DNA from: CAWDVB01 sp963824105
GTDB lineage: Bacteria; Actinomycetota; Actinomycetes; Propionibacteriales; Nocardioidaceae
Reading direction: 5' to 3'
Assembly: GCA_963824105.1 (NCBI GenBank)
Contig: CAWGNN010000006.1
Coordinates: 372,001 to 436,000 of the forward strand
Length of the DNA: 64,000 bases
The translations under genes and the position numbers were made by a program. Position 1 is the stretch's first letter, and every line of letters starts with the position of its first letter. Positions 16,432-25,057 of this stretch are shown here, piece after piece. The notes below the pieces were generated by a model, which saw only the letters and a program-made list of their open reading frames with translations, ran no database searches and had not been told where the DNA came from.

Positions 16432-16704
16432 TCAGGAGGCTGCGTAGCGTTGCCGGGCGGCTTCGCCGCTGGTGCCGATGGCCTGGCCGAGTTCGCGCCA
16501 GGACAGGTGCGCCTCACGTGCTGCGTGGATGGCTTCGGCGAGCTCCTTCTCCGCGGCTGAGCGGCGGAACGCCGCGAGCTTGACCGCCATCAACGGCGGC
16601 AGCGGCGCGTCGAAGTCCTCGTCGGTGGGGTCGTGACTGTCGAAGGCGTCGGCGAGCTCGTCGGCGTGGGCGATGAGGTCGGTCAGCGAGCGTCGCATGG
16701 GCAT
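16432..16704 (-). CDS. putative antitoxin with C-terminal helix-turn-helix
   Basis: This 90-residue acidic protein is the second gene of a two-gene unit. The N-terminus 'MRRSLTDLIAHADELADAF' and the C-terminus 'LSWRELGQAIGTSGEAARQRYA' resemble short actinobacterial antitoxins, the latter being a helix-turn-helix that would bind DNA. Its ATG at 16704 overlaps the stop of the upstream gene by one base (TGATG), so translation is coupled. An ATG at 16698 is also possible. The pairing and the tandem palindromes upstream support a toxin-antitoxin role, but this is inference; activity cannot be seen from sequence. Confidence 0.6.
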   Translation of the reverse strand: MPMRRSLTDLIAHADELADAFDSHDPTDEDFDAPLPPLMAVKLAAFRRSAAEKELAEAIHAAREAHLSWRELGQAIGTSGEAARQRYAAS

Positions 16705-16952
16705 CACCTGAGGTATTTGGTTCGGGCTGGGCACAGGGCGTGGGCGATGGCGAGCTCGCCTCCCCACCAGATCACGACCCCGACCTCGACCAGCTGGCTG
16801 CCGCGAACATCGGGGCCGATGAACATGACCGTGTCGTCGTCTTGTCGGACGTGGCCGACCGCGAACCGCAACGCGTGGAGCATGTCATCCTCGGTGACCC
16901 CGTGACGGTGGGCCGATTCCAAAATGATCGGCTCTTCCGGCTCGTCGGCCAC
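16704..16952 (-). CDS. putative small toxin (BrnT/RelE-fold-like)
   Basis: This 82-residue protein has 'ESAHRHGVTEDDMLHAL', then 'DDTVMFIGPDVRGSQLVEVGVV', and ends 'IAHALCPARTKYL'. This layout is seen in small actinobacterial proteins related to BrnT-type ribonuclease toxins. The start is a GTG at 16952. It comes first in the operon, with the putative antitoxin second, which is the order for BrnTA and HigBA types. Two tandem palindromes lie just upstream at 16974-17000 and could be the operator. The family assignment is tentative and no catalytic residues can be named with certainty. Confidence 0.55.
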   Translation of the reverse strand: MADEPEEPIILESAHRHGVTEDDMLHALRFAVGHVRQDDDTVMFIGPDVRGSQLVEVGVVIWWGGELAIAHALCPARTKYLR

Positions 16953-16973
16953 GTTGATCCACGCTCCATCTCA

Positions 16974-17000
16974 CAAGGTTACTTGCCGCAAGGTTACTTG
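16974..17000 (-). promoter_or_regulatory. tandem palindromes, likely operator of the TA-like pair
   Basis: The 12-base element CAAGGTTACTTG occurs twice with a period of 15 bases (16974-16985 and 16989-17000). Each copy is a palindrome with CAAG/CTTG arms. They lie 22-48 bases upstream of the toxin GTG at 16952, where an autoregulatory antitoxin would bind. Confidence 0.5.
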
Positions 17001-17147
17001 CCAACCGGATGAGGTCGTGGGGCCGAGGCCAAGGCCTGTGGAGCGTGGTCGATCCGGCGCGCGAGTTCTCCCGCTGGCCCGTGTCGCTTCGCGAAAGTGA
17101 GGCGTCACAGAGCTGATAGGAAATCCTGGCGCCGCTCCCTACAAGGG

Positions 17148-18437
17148 CTATCGAGCGATCCGCTTGAGGACGAGCGGGCTCGGGGTCCACTCGGCGTCTG
17201 CCTCGATGTCGTACGCGCCGTCGAGCGACTCGATCGCTCGGCCGAAGCGCTCCGGAGTGTCGGTGTGCAGGGTGAGCAGCGGTTGACCGGCTACCACCCG
17301 ATCGCCCGGCTTGGCGTGCATCTCCACCCCGGCACCGGCTTGCACGGGGTCCTCCTTGCGGGCCCGCCCAGCACCCAGACGCCAGGCAGCGAACCCGACC
17401 GCGAGCGCGTCGAGCTTGGTGAGCACGCCGGTGGCTTCAGCGGCGACGACGTGCTGCTCCTTGGCGACAGGGAGAGGGGCCAGCGGGTCACCCCCTTGGG
17501 CGGTGATCATCCGGCGCCACGCGTCCATGGCGCTCCCGTCGGCCAGCCGGTCCGCTGGATCGATGTCGTGGATATCGGCAAGGGCCAACATCTCGCGGGC
17601 CATCGCCAAGACGAGCTCGACGACGTCTGGGGGTCCGCCACCGCCGAGGACGGCGAGGGACTCACGGACCTCCAGAGCGTTGCCGGCGGTCAGACCGAGC
17701 GGAGTCGACATGTCGGTGAGCAGCGCGACGGTGGTCAGCCCGGCCTCGTCCCCGAGGTCGACCATGGTCTCGGCGAGCTCAACGGCCTGTTCGATGGTCT
17801 TGTTGAAGGCACCGGAGCCCACCTTGACGTCGAGCAGGAGCGCCCCGGTCCCCTCCGCGATCTTCTTGCTCATGATCGAGCTGGCGATCAAGGGGATCGA
17901 CTCGACGGTCCCGGTCACGTCACGCAGCGCATAGAGCTTCTTGTCGGCGGGCGCGAGCCCTGATCCGGCGGCACAGATGACGGCTCCGACGTCCTCAAGC
18001 TGGGCGAAGATCTCGTCGTTGCTGAGGTGGGGAAGCCAGCCCGGGATCGACTCCAGCTTGTCCAGGGTCCCACCGGTGTGGCCCAGACCGCGGCCGGAGA
18101 GCTGAGGGACCATGACTCCGCACGCAGCAACCAGAGGGGCCAGGGGGAGCGTGGTCTTGTCACCGACTCCCCCGGTTGAGTGCTTGTCGACAGTGGGCCG
18201 GGACAGCCCTGCGAAGCTCATCCGCTCTCCGGACGCGATCATCGCCGCGGTCCACCGGGAGATCTCACGTCTCGTCATCCCGTTGAGCAGGATCGCCATG
18301 GCGAGCGACGACATCTGCTCCTCGGCGACCACTCCGCTCGTGTAGGCGTCGACGACCCAGTCGATCTGGGAGTCGGTCAGCTCACCACCGTCACGCTTGG
18401 CGATGATCACCTCGACGGCGTCGTGCTGCTCGGTCAT
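17148..18437 (-). CDS. deoA: thymidine phosphorylase
   Basis: DeoA (429 residues) phosphorolyses thymidine and deoxyuridine to the base and deoxyribose-1-phosphate. The family signature appears as 'LSGRGLGHTGGTLDKLESI', with 'DKHSTGGVGDKTTLPLAPL' for phosphate binding and 'LLDVKVGSGAF' downstream. The length is normal for bacterial pyrimidine-nucleoside phosphorylases. It is the last gene of the nucleoside operon: its ATG at 18437 overlaps the stop of the P450 gene (ATGA). The product feeds, after a phosphomutase step, into DeoC, encoded 7 kb away. Confidence 0.94.
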   Translation of the reverse strand: MTEQHDAVEVIIAKRDGGELTDSQIDWVVDAYTSGVVAEEQMSSLAMAILLNGMTRREISRWTAAMIASGERMSFAGLSRPTVDKHSTGGVGDKTTLPLAPLVAACGVMVPQLSGRGLGHTGGTLDKLESIPGWLPHLSNDEIFAQLEDVGAVICAAGSGLAPADKKLYALRDVTGTVESIPLIASSIMSKKIAEGTGALLLDVKVGSGAFNKTIEQAVELAETMVDLGDEAGLTTVALLTDMSTPLGLTAGNALEVRESLAVLGGGGPPDVVELVLAMAREMLALADIHDIDPADRLADGSAMDAWRRMITAQGGDPLAPLPVAKEQHVVAAEATGVLTKLDALAVGFAAWRLGAGRARKEDPVQAGAGVEMHAKPGDRVVAGQPLLTLHTDTPERFGRAIESLDGAYDIEADAEWTPSPLVLKRIAR

Positions 18438-19606
18438 CTACTGCTGCTCCCTACGAATACGGATCGGTAGCCGCGCAGCACGAACGTGCCGCGAGGCTCG
18501 GGCTCGTCAACCAGGTCCAGATCGGGCATCCGCCGCTGCAGCAGGGCCACCGACTCGACCAGCTCCATCCGGGCCAACGGCGACCCGAGACAGTGGTGCA
18601 GACCGACGCCGAAGCCGAGGTGCGGGTTGGGGTCGCGGTCCGGCCGGAAAGCGTCGGCGGCCTCGAACACTGCCGGGTCCCGGTTGGCCGCGCCGAGGAG
18701 GGCGGCGATCTTCTGCCCCGGCTCCACCACCGCGCCCTGGATCGTCACGTGGTCGGTCGCGGTGCGCTCGAACAGCTGCAGCGGCGAGTCGTAGCGGAGC
18801 ATCTCCTCCACCGCCAGGTCGACCTGCTGCTCGGGGAGCCGGTGGCCGGCGCGAAGCATCGCGACGAGCCCGTTGCCGAACGCGTTCACCGACGCTTCGT
18901 GACCGGCGTTCAGCAGCAGCACCGCGGAGGCGACCACCTCGTCCTCGGTGAGCCGGGACCGCTCCTCGCTGGCCCGGACCAGATCGGTGAGCAGGTCGTC
19001 GCACGGCTCCGCCGCCCGGGCCCGCGCCAGGTCCCGGATCGCGTCGGCGAAGTCCGAGGCGGCGGTGACCGCTTCGGACACGATGCGACGGGTCGGCTCC
19101 ACCTCGTACATCCGCACGATCGCCTGGGACCACTCCCGCAGGTTGGGCACGAGCGAGTCGGGGACACCCAACAGCTCGGCGATGACCAGGACCGGGAGGG
19201 GCTCGGCGTAGGCGCCGATCACGTCGAAACGCGACGGGTCGACCTCGTCGAGAAGGCCGGCGGCGATCTCTTGGACCCGAGGACGGAGCCGCTCGACGTG
19301 GCCGCGGTTGAAGGCCGCCGCGACCAGGCGCCGCAGCCGGGTGTGCTCGGGCGGCTCGTTCTCCATCATCTGGTTGCGATGGAGCAGGTTGAACGGCTCG
19401 AGGTAGGCGGCCGGCTCACGGTCCTGCCAGATCCGGCCCAGCCCGCGGTTCCGGAGCGCCGCATTGGTGGCGGCGTGGCTGAAGGTCAGCCACATTCCGG
19501 ACGGCTCGTGCCAGGCGACCTCCCCGCGCGCCCGTTCCTCGGCGAAGTACGGGTAGGGGTCGGCGACCACCGATGGGTCGGTGAGATCAAGCGCGGTCGA
19601 GATCAT
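18434..19606 (-). CDS. cytochrome P450 embedded in nucleoside operon
   Basis: This is a soluble 390-residue class I cytochrome P450. The I-helix oxygen-binding stretch 'LLNAGHEASVN' (residues ~235-245), the ExxR helix 'VEEMLRYDSPLQLFERTA', and the haem loop 'LGFGVGLHHCLGSPLARMEL' with the Cys ligand near 337 are all intact. The substrate is unknown. The gene lies between cdd (20-base overlap with its 3' end) and deoA (4-base overlap), so it is translated from the same message as nucleoside enzymes. No ferredoxin is adjacent. The position suggests oxidation of a nucleoside, base or related compound, but that is inference. M. tuberculosis, as I recall it, lacks a P450 here. Confidence 0.9.
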   Translation of the reverse strand: MISTALDLTDPSVVADPYPYFAEERARGEVAWHEPSGMWLTFSHAATNAALRNRGLGRIWQDREPAAYLEPFNLLHRNQMMENEPPEHTRLRRLVAAAFNRGHVERLRPRVQEIAAGLLDEVDPSRFDVIGAYAEPLPVLVIAELLGVPDSLVPNLREWSQAIVRMYEVEPTRRIVSEAVTAASDFADAIRDLARARAAEPCDDLLTDLVRASEERSRLTEDEVVASAVLLLNAGHEASVNAFGNGLVAMLRAGHRLPEQQVDLAVEEMLRYDSPLQLFERTATDHVTIQGAVVEPGQKIAALLGAANRDPAVFEAADAFRPDRDPNPHLGFGVGLHHCLGSPLARMELVESVALLQRRMPDLDLVDEPEPRGTFVLRGYRSVFVGSSSR

Positions 19607-19973
19607 CTGGCCCGAAAGCGTCCGGCAGGATCTCCGACATCGGCCGGATCCCCTGCGAGGTCATCAACAGCAGGTCAGGGCCACCGTGCTCCCAGAGCAA
19701 CTGGCGACAGCGGCCGCAGGGCATCAACAGCTCGCCCCGCCCGTCGACGCACACGAAGTGGGTGAGCCTGCCGCCGCCGCTGCGGTGCAGCTCCGACACC
19801 AGCCCGCACTCGGCGCACAGTCCAACTCCATACGAGGCGTTCTCCACGTTGCAGCCGCTGACGAGTCGACCGTCGTCGACCAGCGCGGCGGCTCCGACCG
19901 GGAACTCCGAGTACGGCGCGTAGGCGTGGCCCATCGCCTCTGTTGCGGCCTGCCTCAATGCATCCCAGTCCAT
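19587..19973 (-). CDS. cdd: cytidine deaminase
   Basis: Cdd (128 residues, the small tetrameric type) deaminates cytidine and deoxycytidine to uridine and deoxyuridine. The zinc site is complete: 'CAEC' with catalytic Glu in 'VGLCAECGLVSEL', and 'MPCGRCRQLLWE' with the other two cysteines. The substrate-binding 'GCNVENASYG' is also present. The ATG at 19973 is 3 bases after the permease stop, and the 3' end overlaps the P450 gene. The operon context links it directly to nucleoside uptake. Confidence 0.94.
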   Translation of the reverse strand: MDWDALRQAATEAMGHAYAPYSEFPVGAAALVDDGRLVSGCNVENASYGVGLCAECGLVSELHRSGGGRLTHFVCVDGRGELLMPCGRCRQLLWEHGGPDLLLMTSQGIRPMSEILPDAFGPDDLDRA

Positions 19974-19975
19974 GG

Positions 19976-21238
19976 CTACGCTTCGCCCGCGCCCTTGCGA
20001 TAGGGCCGGCCGTCGGCAGCCGGCATTCGCAGCCGCTGCGCGGAGAAGGCGAGCACCAGCAGGGTCACGACGTAGGGGGTCATGCTGGTGAAGTCGCTCG
20101 GCACCGAGCTGGTCGCGATCCACCAGGACAAGAAGAGTCCGGCGAAGATGGCCATGAGCGCCGCCGGGCGCATCCGCTTCCGGTAGGCGCGTAGGCCGGC
20201 CAGTAGCACCAGGCCGATGGCGATGAGCAGCAGCAGAGCGTGGATGGTGTCGTTGCTGCGCAGCGGGAGGCTGTTCGTGTAGCCGAACATCGACGCGCCC
20301 ATGAGGATGCCGCCGGGCCGCCAGTTGCCGAAGATCATCGCGGCCAACCCGATGAAGCCTCGACCACCGGTCTGCCCGGTGGTGAAGCCACTGGACGTCA
20401 CCAGGACGAGATACCCACCGCCGATTCCGGCCATCGCCCCGGACACCAGGACCGCGATGTACTTGTGCAGGACCACGTTGACTCCCAGGGTCTCGGCGGC
20501 GACCGGGTTCTCGCCGCACGACCGCACCCGGAGGCCGAACTTCGTCCGCCACAGCACCCAGGCCGTCAGGCCCAGGAGCGCGAAGACCAGCACGGTCACC
20601 CAGGAGGTGCCCGTGATCAGACCGCCGAGGATCCCGGCGATGTCGGAGACGACGAACCAGTGCTTGCCCGCAAGGCTCCCCAGCGCATCGGATAGGTAGG
20701 GAACGCTGAAACTGGGCGGATTCTGCAGTCCGGTGAGCTGCTTGATGCCGCCGGTGCCCCGGTCGCTCTTGAGTCCGTAGAAGAAGGCCTCGGCCAGGAA
20801 TTTGGCCGCCCCGGCGCCGATCAGGTTGATCGCGACACCGGAGACGATGTGGTCCACCCCGAAGGTCACCGTGGCCACCGCGTGGATGAGCCCGCCGATC
20901 AGGCCGAGCAGCGCCGCTCCGGCGATCCCCACCCAGGGGCCGTAGTAGTAGGTGAAGTAGCCCGCGCCCCAGGTACCCAGGATCATCTGGCCCTCGAGCC
21001 CGATGTTGACCACTCCGGCCCGCTCACTCCACAGACCACCCACGGCCGCCATCAGGATGGGACAGGTCGCGAGCACGGCGGCACGAATGCTGCCAACCGA
21101 GTCGATCTCGTCCGCCCCGGTCACCATCCGCACGAACGAGACCACTGCCAGTCCCGCCACCACCACGATCAACCACAGGTAGGCCCCCGAGAAGGCCCGC
21201 TGGGTGCGCTGAGCCTGGCCATTCGCTATCACGCTCAT
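19976..21238 (-). CDS. nucleoside ABC transporter permease (second)
   Basis: This 420-residue integral membrane protein of the BPD_transp_2 family (relatives NupQ, YufQ, RnsD) has about ten hydrophobic segments. The coupling region contains 'SERAGVVNIGLEGQMILG', the characteristic sequence of nucleoside/purine transporter permeases. It pairs with the other permease to form the membrane channel. The ATG at 21238 overlaps the stop of the first permease gene (ATGA), and cdd follows 3 bases after the stop. Confidence 0.88.
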   Translation of the reverse strand: MSVIANGQAQRTQRAFSGAYLWLIVVVAGLAVVSFVRMVTGADEIDSVGSIRAAVLATCPILMAAVGGLWSERAGVVNIGLEGQMILGTWGAGYFTYYYGPWVGIAGAALLGLIGGLIHAVATVTFGVDHIVSGVAINLIGAGAAKFLAEAFFYGLKSDRGTGGIKQLTGLQNPPSFSVPYLSDALGSLAGKHWFVVSDIAGILGGLITGTSWVTVLVFALLGLTAWVLWRTKFGLRVRSCGENPVAAETLGVNVVLHKYIAVLVSGAMAGIGGGYLVLVTSSGFTTGQTGGRGFIGLAAMIFGNWRPGGILMGASMFGYTNSLPLRSNDTIHALLLLIAIGLVLLAGLRAYRKRMRPAALMAIFAGLFLSWWIATSSVPSDFTSMTPYVVTLLVLAFSAQRLRMPAADGRPYRKGAGEA

Positions 21239-22335
21239 GCGGACACCGCCTCGGAGGAGGAGCCCTCTAGCTTCTGCATGACCGCGTGTTGCTCAGCCGC
21301 CTCCGCCCGACGACGCACCACCACGTAGGCGATCACAACGGCGAGCACGATGACGCCCTGCGATATCTGAATCACGTCGGGGTTGATGTTGGTCTCCAGA
21401 GTGAGCCGGTTGGACTGCTCGTTGAGGAAGGCAAAGAGCACCGCGCCGAAGGTGATTCCCAACGGCTGGTTGCGACCGAGCAGCGCGACCGCGATCCCGG
21501 TGAAGCCGAGCTGATCCTGGAACGTCGGACCGTAGTAGTGCGTCGAGCCGTTGAAGAGGGCCGGCATCCAGATCAGCCCCGCCACGGCCCCCGACATCAG
21601 CATCGCGACCAGGATCATCTTCTTCGGGTTGACTCCGCTGGCCACCGCTGCGGACTCGGACATGCCGGTCGCCCTCAGGTCGAAACCGAATCGGGTGCGG
21701 GTGAGCAGGACCCAGAAGCCGACGCCGACCAGCACCGCGAGGATGTCGAGCGTCCAGACGTTGCCCGAGCCCTGGTCGAGGAACGGCGGGTGCCAGCCGA
21801 GGAAGTCGCTGGAGGGGCTGAGCGGGACCGTCCGCCGCCCGCTTCCGTACTTCTGCCCGAAGGTGTTGATGAAGTAGCCCGCCAGGCTCACCGCGATGGC
21901 GTTGAGCATGATGGTCGAGATGACCTCGCTGACACCTCGGGTCACGCGGAGGATCGCGGCGATGCCGGACCAGGCTGCTCCAACCAGCATCGCGACCAGA
22001 AGTGCGGCGATGATGTTGAGCGTCCCGGGGAGCCACGCGGCCCCGGCGAACGCCGCCCCGGTGATCGAGGCGATCCGGTACTGGCCCTCGACACCGATGT
22101 TGAACAGGTTCATCCGGAAGCCGATCGCAGCTGCGATCGCCGACAGGTAGAGCATTGACGTCTGATTGGTGATGTTGACCCAAGCCCGGTCCGGGGGACG
22201 CGACACGATGACCCGCCAGAAGTCGGCGGGTGAGCTTCCGACCATCAGCACGACCAGGCTGGTGATGATCACGGCCGCCACCACCGCGACGAGCGGCGCA
22301 GTCAGCGCTGACAGGATCTTGCGACCGATCCTCAT
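21235..22335 (-). CDS. nucleoside ABC transporter permease (first)
   Basis: This 366-residue integral membrane permease (relatives NupP, YufP, RnsC) has a first long hydrophobic segment at about 12-33 and the family motif 'GFRMNLFNIGVEGQYRI' near residue 75. It forms a heterodimeric pore with the next permease. Its ATG at 22335 overlaps the stop of the ATPase gene by four bases, so the transporter subunits are translated in a coupled way. Confidence 0.88.
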   Translation of the reverse strand: MRIGRKILSALTAPLVAVVAAVIITSLVVLMVGSSPADFWRVIVSRPPDRAWVNITNQTSMLYLSAIAAAIGFRMNLFNIGVEGQYRIASITGAAFAGAAWLPGTLNIIAALLVAMLVGAAWSGIAAILRVTRGVSEVISTIMLNAIAVSLAGYFINTFGQKYGSGRRTVPLSPSSDFLGWHPPFLDQGSGNVWTLDILAVLVGVGFWVLLTRTRFGFDLRATGMSESAAVASGVNPKKMILVAMLMSGAVAGLIWMPALFNGSTHYYGPTFQDQLGFTGIAVALLGRNQPLGITFGAVLFAFLNEQSNRLTLETNINPDVIQISQGVIVLAVVIAYVVVRRRAEAAEQHAVMQKLEGSSSEAVSA

Positions 22336-23870
22336 GATGCGATCCCCTGGTCATGGCCCCCGGTCATCGCCGTGCCGAGCTCCTGCGGAGTCACGGACCG
22401 GGGGTCGAAGGTGGCGACGAGCCGGCCGCGGAGCAGCACCTGGATCGTGTCGGACAAGCCGATGAGCTCGTCGAGGTCGGCCGAGATCAGGAGCACGCCC
22501 AGCCCGTCGTGCCTGGCCCGGCGGATCTGGTCCCAGATCGCTGCCTGTGCCCCGATATCGACTCCGCGCGTGGGGTGGGCGGCCAGGAGCAGCACGGGGT
22601 TGCCGCTCATCTCCCGCCCGACGATGAACTTCTGCTGGTTGCCCCCCGAGAGGGCCCCGCCGGTGGTGTCGATGCCCGGCGCTCGCACGTCGTACTCCTC
22701 CATGATCCGAGCCGTGTCGGCCCGAGCGCCCTTCCGGTCGATCCACGGGCCGTTCGCGCAGGGCTCCTGGGTCTGGTGACCGAGGATCCGGTTCTCCCAC
22801 AAGGGCGCTCCGAGGAGGAGGCCCTGGCGTTGCCGGTCCTCGGGTATGAAGCCGATGCCCGACGCCCGGCGATCCCGGGTCGAGGTGTGGGTGATGTCGT
22901 CATCGGCCAGACTGATAGTGCCGGAGGTGGGCCGGTGCAGACCGATCAACGTCTCCACCAGCTCGGCCTGGCCGTTGCCCTCCACACCCGCGATCCCGAG
23001 GACCTCACCGCGGTGAATGGTGAGGTTGATGTCGGCCAGCAGCGCCCTCCCCCGCCGGTCGACCAGTGACAGCCCCGAGACGTCGAGCAGGACGTCGTCG
23101 GTGACGGTCGACTCGCCGGTCTCCGGGGACGGCAGCTCCGAGCCGACCATGAGCTCGGCGAGCTGCTGCTTGGTGGTGTCGTCGGGCTTGGCTTCCCCGA
23201 CAGTGGTCCCGCGGCGCATCACCGTGATGTCGTCGGCGATCGCGAGCACCTCGTCCAGCTTGTGGGAGATGAACAGCAGGGTGCGACCCGACTCCCGCAG
23301 GCCGCGCAGGTTCTCGAACAGCGCGTCGACCTCCTGCGGGACCAGGACCGCGGTCGGCTCGTCGAGGATGATGATGTTGGCGCCTCGGTAGAGGACCTTC
23401 AGGATCTCGACGCGCTGACGGGCGCCGACCCCGAGCTCCTCCACCAGAGTGTCCGGATCGAGGTCGAACCCGTAGGCGTCGGAGATGCTGCGGATCTGCT
23501 CCCTGGCCGCGTCACCGATGCCGTGGAGCTTCTCCGCGCCCAGGACGACGTTCTCCAGCACGGTGAAGTTGTCGGCCAGCATGAAGTGCTGGAAGACCAT
23601 CCCGATGCCGGCATCGATGGCGTCCGACGGAGACGAGAACGACACCCGAGTCCCGTTGACGGTCACGGTTCCCTCATCGGGCTTCTGCACGCCGTACAGG
23701 ATCTTCATCAGCGTGGACTTGCCGGCGCCGTTCTCCCCGATAAGGGCATGGACCGTGCCACTGCGGATCGTGAGATCGACGCCCTGGTTCGCGACCACGC
23801 CCGGGAACCTCTTGGTCACGCCGCGCACTTCGATGACGTTCGTCTCAGCCTCATCGACACCGGCTGCCAT
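22332..23870 (-). CDS. nucleoside ABC transporter ATP-binding protein, two ATPase domains
   Basis: This 512-residue protein has two fused ATPase domains, as in NupO/YufO and sugar ABC ATPases. The first domain has Walker A 'GENGAGKST', signature 'LGVGARQRVEIL' and Walker B 'IIILDEPTAVL'. The second has the usual degenerate Walker A 'GVEGNGQAEL', signature 'LSGGNQQKF' and Walker B 'VLLLAAHPTRG', where the Glu after the Asp-type position is lost, as in relatives. I chose the ATG at 23870; an upstream GTG would add 20 residues unlike the family. A hairpin at 23919-23952 separates it from the lipoprotein gene. Confidence 0.9.
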   Translation of the reverse strand: MAAGVDEAETNVIEVRGVTKRFPGVVANQGVDLTIRSGTVHALIGENGAGKSTLMKILYGVQKPDEGTVTVNGTRVSFSSPSDAIDAGIGMVFQHFMLADNFTVLENVVLGAEKLHGIGDAAREQIRSISDAYGFDLDPDTLVEELGVGARQRVEILKVLYRGANIIILDEPTAVLVPQEVDALFENLRGLRESGRTLLFISHKLDEVLAIADDITVMRRGTTVGEAKPDDTTKQQLAELMVGSELPSPETGESTVTDDVLLDVSGLSLVDRRGRALLADINLTIHRGEVLGIAGVEGNGQAELVETLIGLHRPTSGTISLADDDITHTSTRDRRASGIGFIPEDRQRQGLLLGAPLWENRILGHQTQEPCANGPWIDRKGARADTARIMEEYDVRAPGIDTTGGALSGGNQQKFIVGREMSGNPVLLLAAHPTRGVDIGAQAAIWDQIRRARHDGLGVLLISADLDELIGLSDTIQVLLRGRLVATFDPRSVTPQELGTAMTGGHDQGIAS

Positions 23871-23918
23871 CTGCTCTGCCTCGTCCTCGATGTGAAGTCT
23901 TTGGTGGGCAAAGAACGG

Positions 23919-23952
23919 GCCCGGGACCACACGCTACCGTCTGGCCCCGGGC
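23919..23952 (-). terminator. intra-operon hairpin between BMP lipoprotein and ATPase
   Basis: There is an 11-base stem (GCCCGGGGCCA / TGGTCCCGGGC on the minus strand, one G-U pair) with a 12-base loop, lying between the lipoprotein stop and the ATPase start. It may partly terminate transcription or stabilise the 3' end, giving more binding protein than transporter. Confidence 0.5.
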
Positions 23953-23969
23953 TCGCTGCTTCTGCTAGA

Positions 23970-25025
23970 TCACGGCGCGGTCGGAACCTTGATCTCGCCG
24001 CTCTTGATCTTGGCCGCGTAGTCGTCGATCTGCGACTTGATGTCGTCGATGTAGCCACCCGAGGTCGAGTAGCCGACGCCGTCGGAGGCAAGGTCGTAGG
24101 TCTGGTAACTGACCAGCGGCTTGCCGTCCGCCACGGACTTGATCTCGTCGTAGGTCGCGACGTCGACGCGCTTGATCATCGAGGTCAGGATGTGCTTCTG
24201 CGCATCCGCCGACGCGGTGAGGTACTGGTCGGAGTCGACACCGATCGCCCAGTGGCCGTCACCGGCCGCGACTGCGGCATTGAAGACACCGGAGCCCGAG
24301 GCGCCCGAGGCGTGGTAGACGATGTCCGCACCGGCGTCGTACTCAGCCGTCGCGGCGGCCTGGCCACCGGCCGGGTCGGCGAATCCGCTGAGGTTGCTCT
24401 CCTCGATGTACTTGACCTGAACCGTGATGTTCGGGTTCACCGCGTGAACGCCGGCGGTGTAGCCCGCCTCGAACTTCTTGATCAGGTCGTTGTGGACGCC
24501 ACCGACGAAGCCGACGTTGTCGGTCTGCGTCTTGAGCGCTGCCGCGACGCCGACGAGGAACGAGCCCTCGTTCTCAGCGAAGCCGAGGTAGGCGACGTTG
24601 TCGTTCGGGGTGCTGTCGGGGTCGTAGCCGTCGATCACACCGAAGCTGATGTCCGGGTAGTTCGGAGCGACCGCGTTGACGGCGTCGCTGTAGGCGAAGC
24701 CCACCCCGATGATCGGGTTGTAGCCGGCGTCCGCCATGGCCTTGAGACGGTCCTCACGAGCGGACTCGGGCTCACCGTCTTGTGCCTCACCCGTGGTGCA
24801 GGTGGCGCCGAGGTCCGAGACGGCCTTCTCCAGGCCGGCGTAGGCCGAGTCGTTGAAGGACTGGTCGCCACGACCGCCGACGTCGAAGGCGAGGCCCACC
24901 TTGGGGCCGCTGCCCGACGCACTGTCGCAGACCGAGCCCGATGAGTTGTTGCTGCTGCTTGCGCACCCGCTGACAGCAAGGGTCAGCGCCGCAAGTGCTA
25001 CTGGAATAGTTCCGAAACGACGCAA
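23970..25025 (-). CDS. BMP-family nucleoside-binding lipoprotein
   Basis: This 351-residue substrate-binding lipoprotein has the Bmp/PnrA/NupN fold. The signal peptide ends in the lipobox 'LAVSGC' and is followed by a Ser/Asn linker. The mature part has 'VGLAFDVGGRGDQSFNDSAY', the PnrA-type ligand-binding start, and 'YHASGASGSGVF' in the second lobe. I chose TTG at 25025 because a perfect GGAGG lies 5 bases upstream and the n-region is then of normal length; an ATG 45 bases upstream would give an overlong one. It captures nucleosides outside the cell for the ABC transporter that follows, and is the first gene of the seven-gene operon. Confidence 0.9.
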   Translation of the reverse strand: MRRFGTIPVALAALTLAVSGCASSSNNSSGSVCDSASGSGPKVGLAFDVGGRGDQSFNDSAYAGLEKAVSDLGATCTTGEAQDGEPESAREDRLKAMADAGYNPIIGVGFAYSDAVNAVAPNYPDISFGVIDGYDPDSTPNDNVAYLGFAENEGSFLVGVAAALKTQTDNVGFVGGVHNDLIKKFEAGYTAGVHAVNPNITVQVKYIEESNLSGFADPAGGQAAATAEYDAGADIVYHASGASGSGVFNAAVAAGDGHWAIGVDSDQYLTASADAQKHILTSMIKRVDVATYDEIKSVADGKPLVSYQTYDLASDGVGYSTSGGYIDDIKSQIDDYAAKIKSGEIKVPTAP

Positions 25026-25044
25026 GAAAACCTCCGTGCATGAA

Positions 25045-25057
25045 CGCCCGACGGGCG
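25045..25057 (-). promoter_or_regulatory. palindrome in the leader of the nucleoside operon
   Basis: There is a perfect palindrome of two 6-base arms (CGCCCG / CGGGCG) around one base, between a possible -10 box TACGAT (minus strand, 25065-25060) and the ribosome site at 25031-25035. It could be an operator, or simply a GC-rich chance match. Confidence 0.3.

Noticed and set aside
16308..16583. Plus-strand open frames opposite the putative antitoxin
   Set aside because: They are shadows; the minus-strand pair has coupled starts and stops and an upstream operator.
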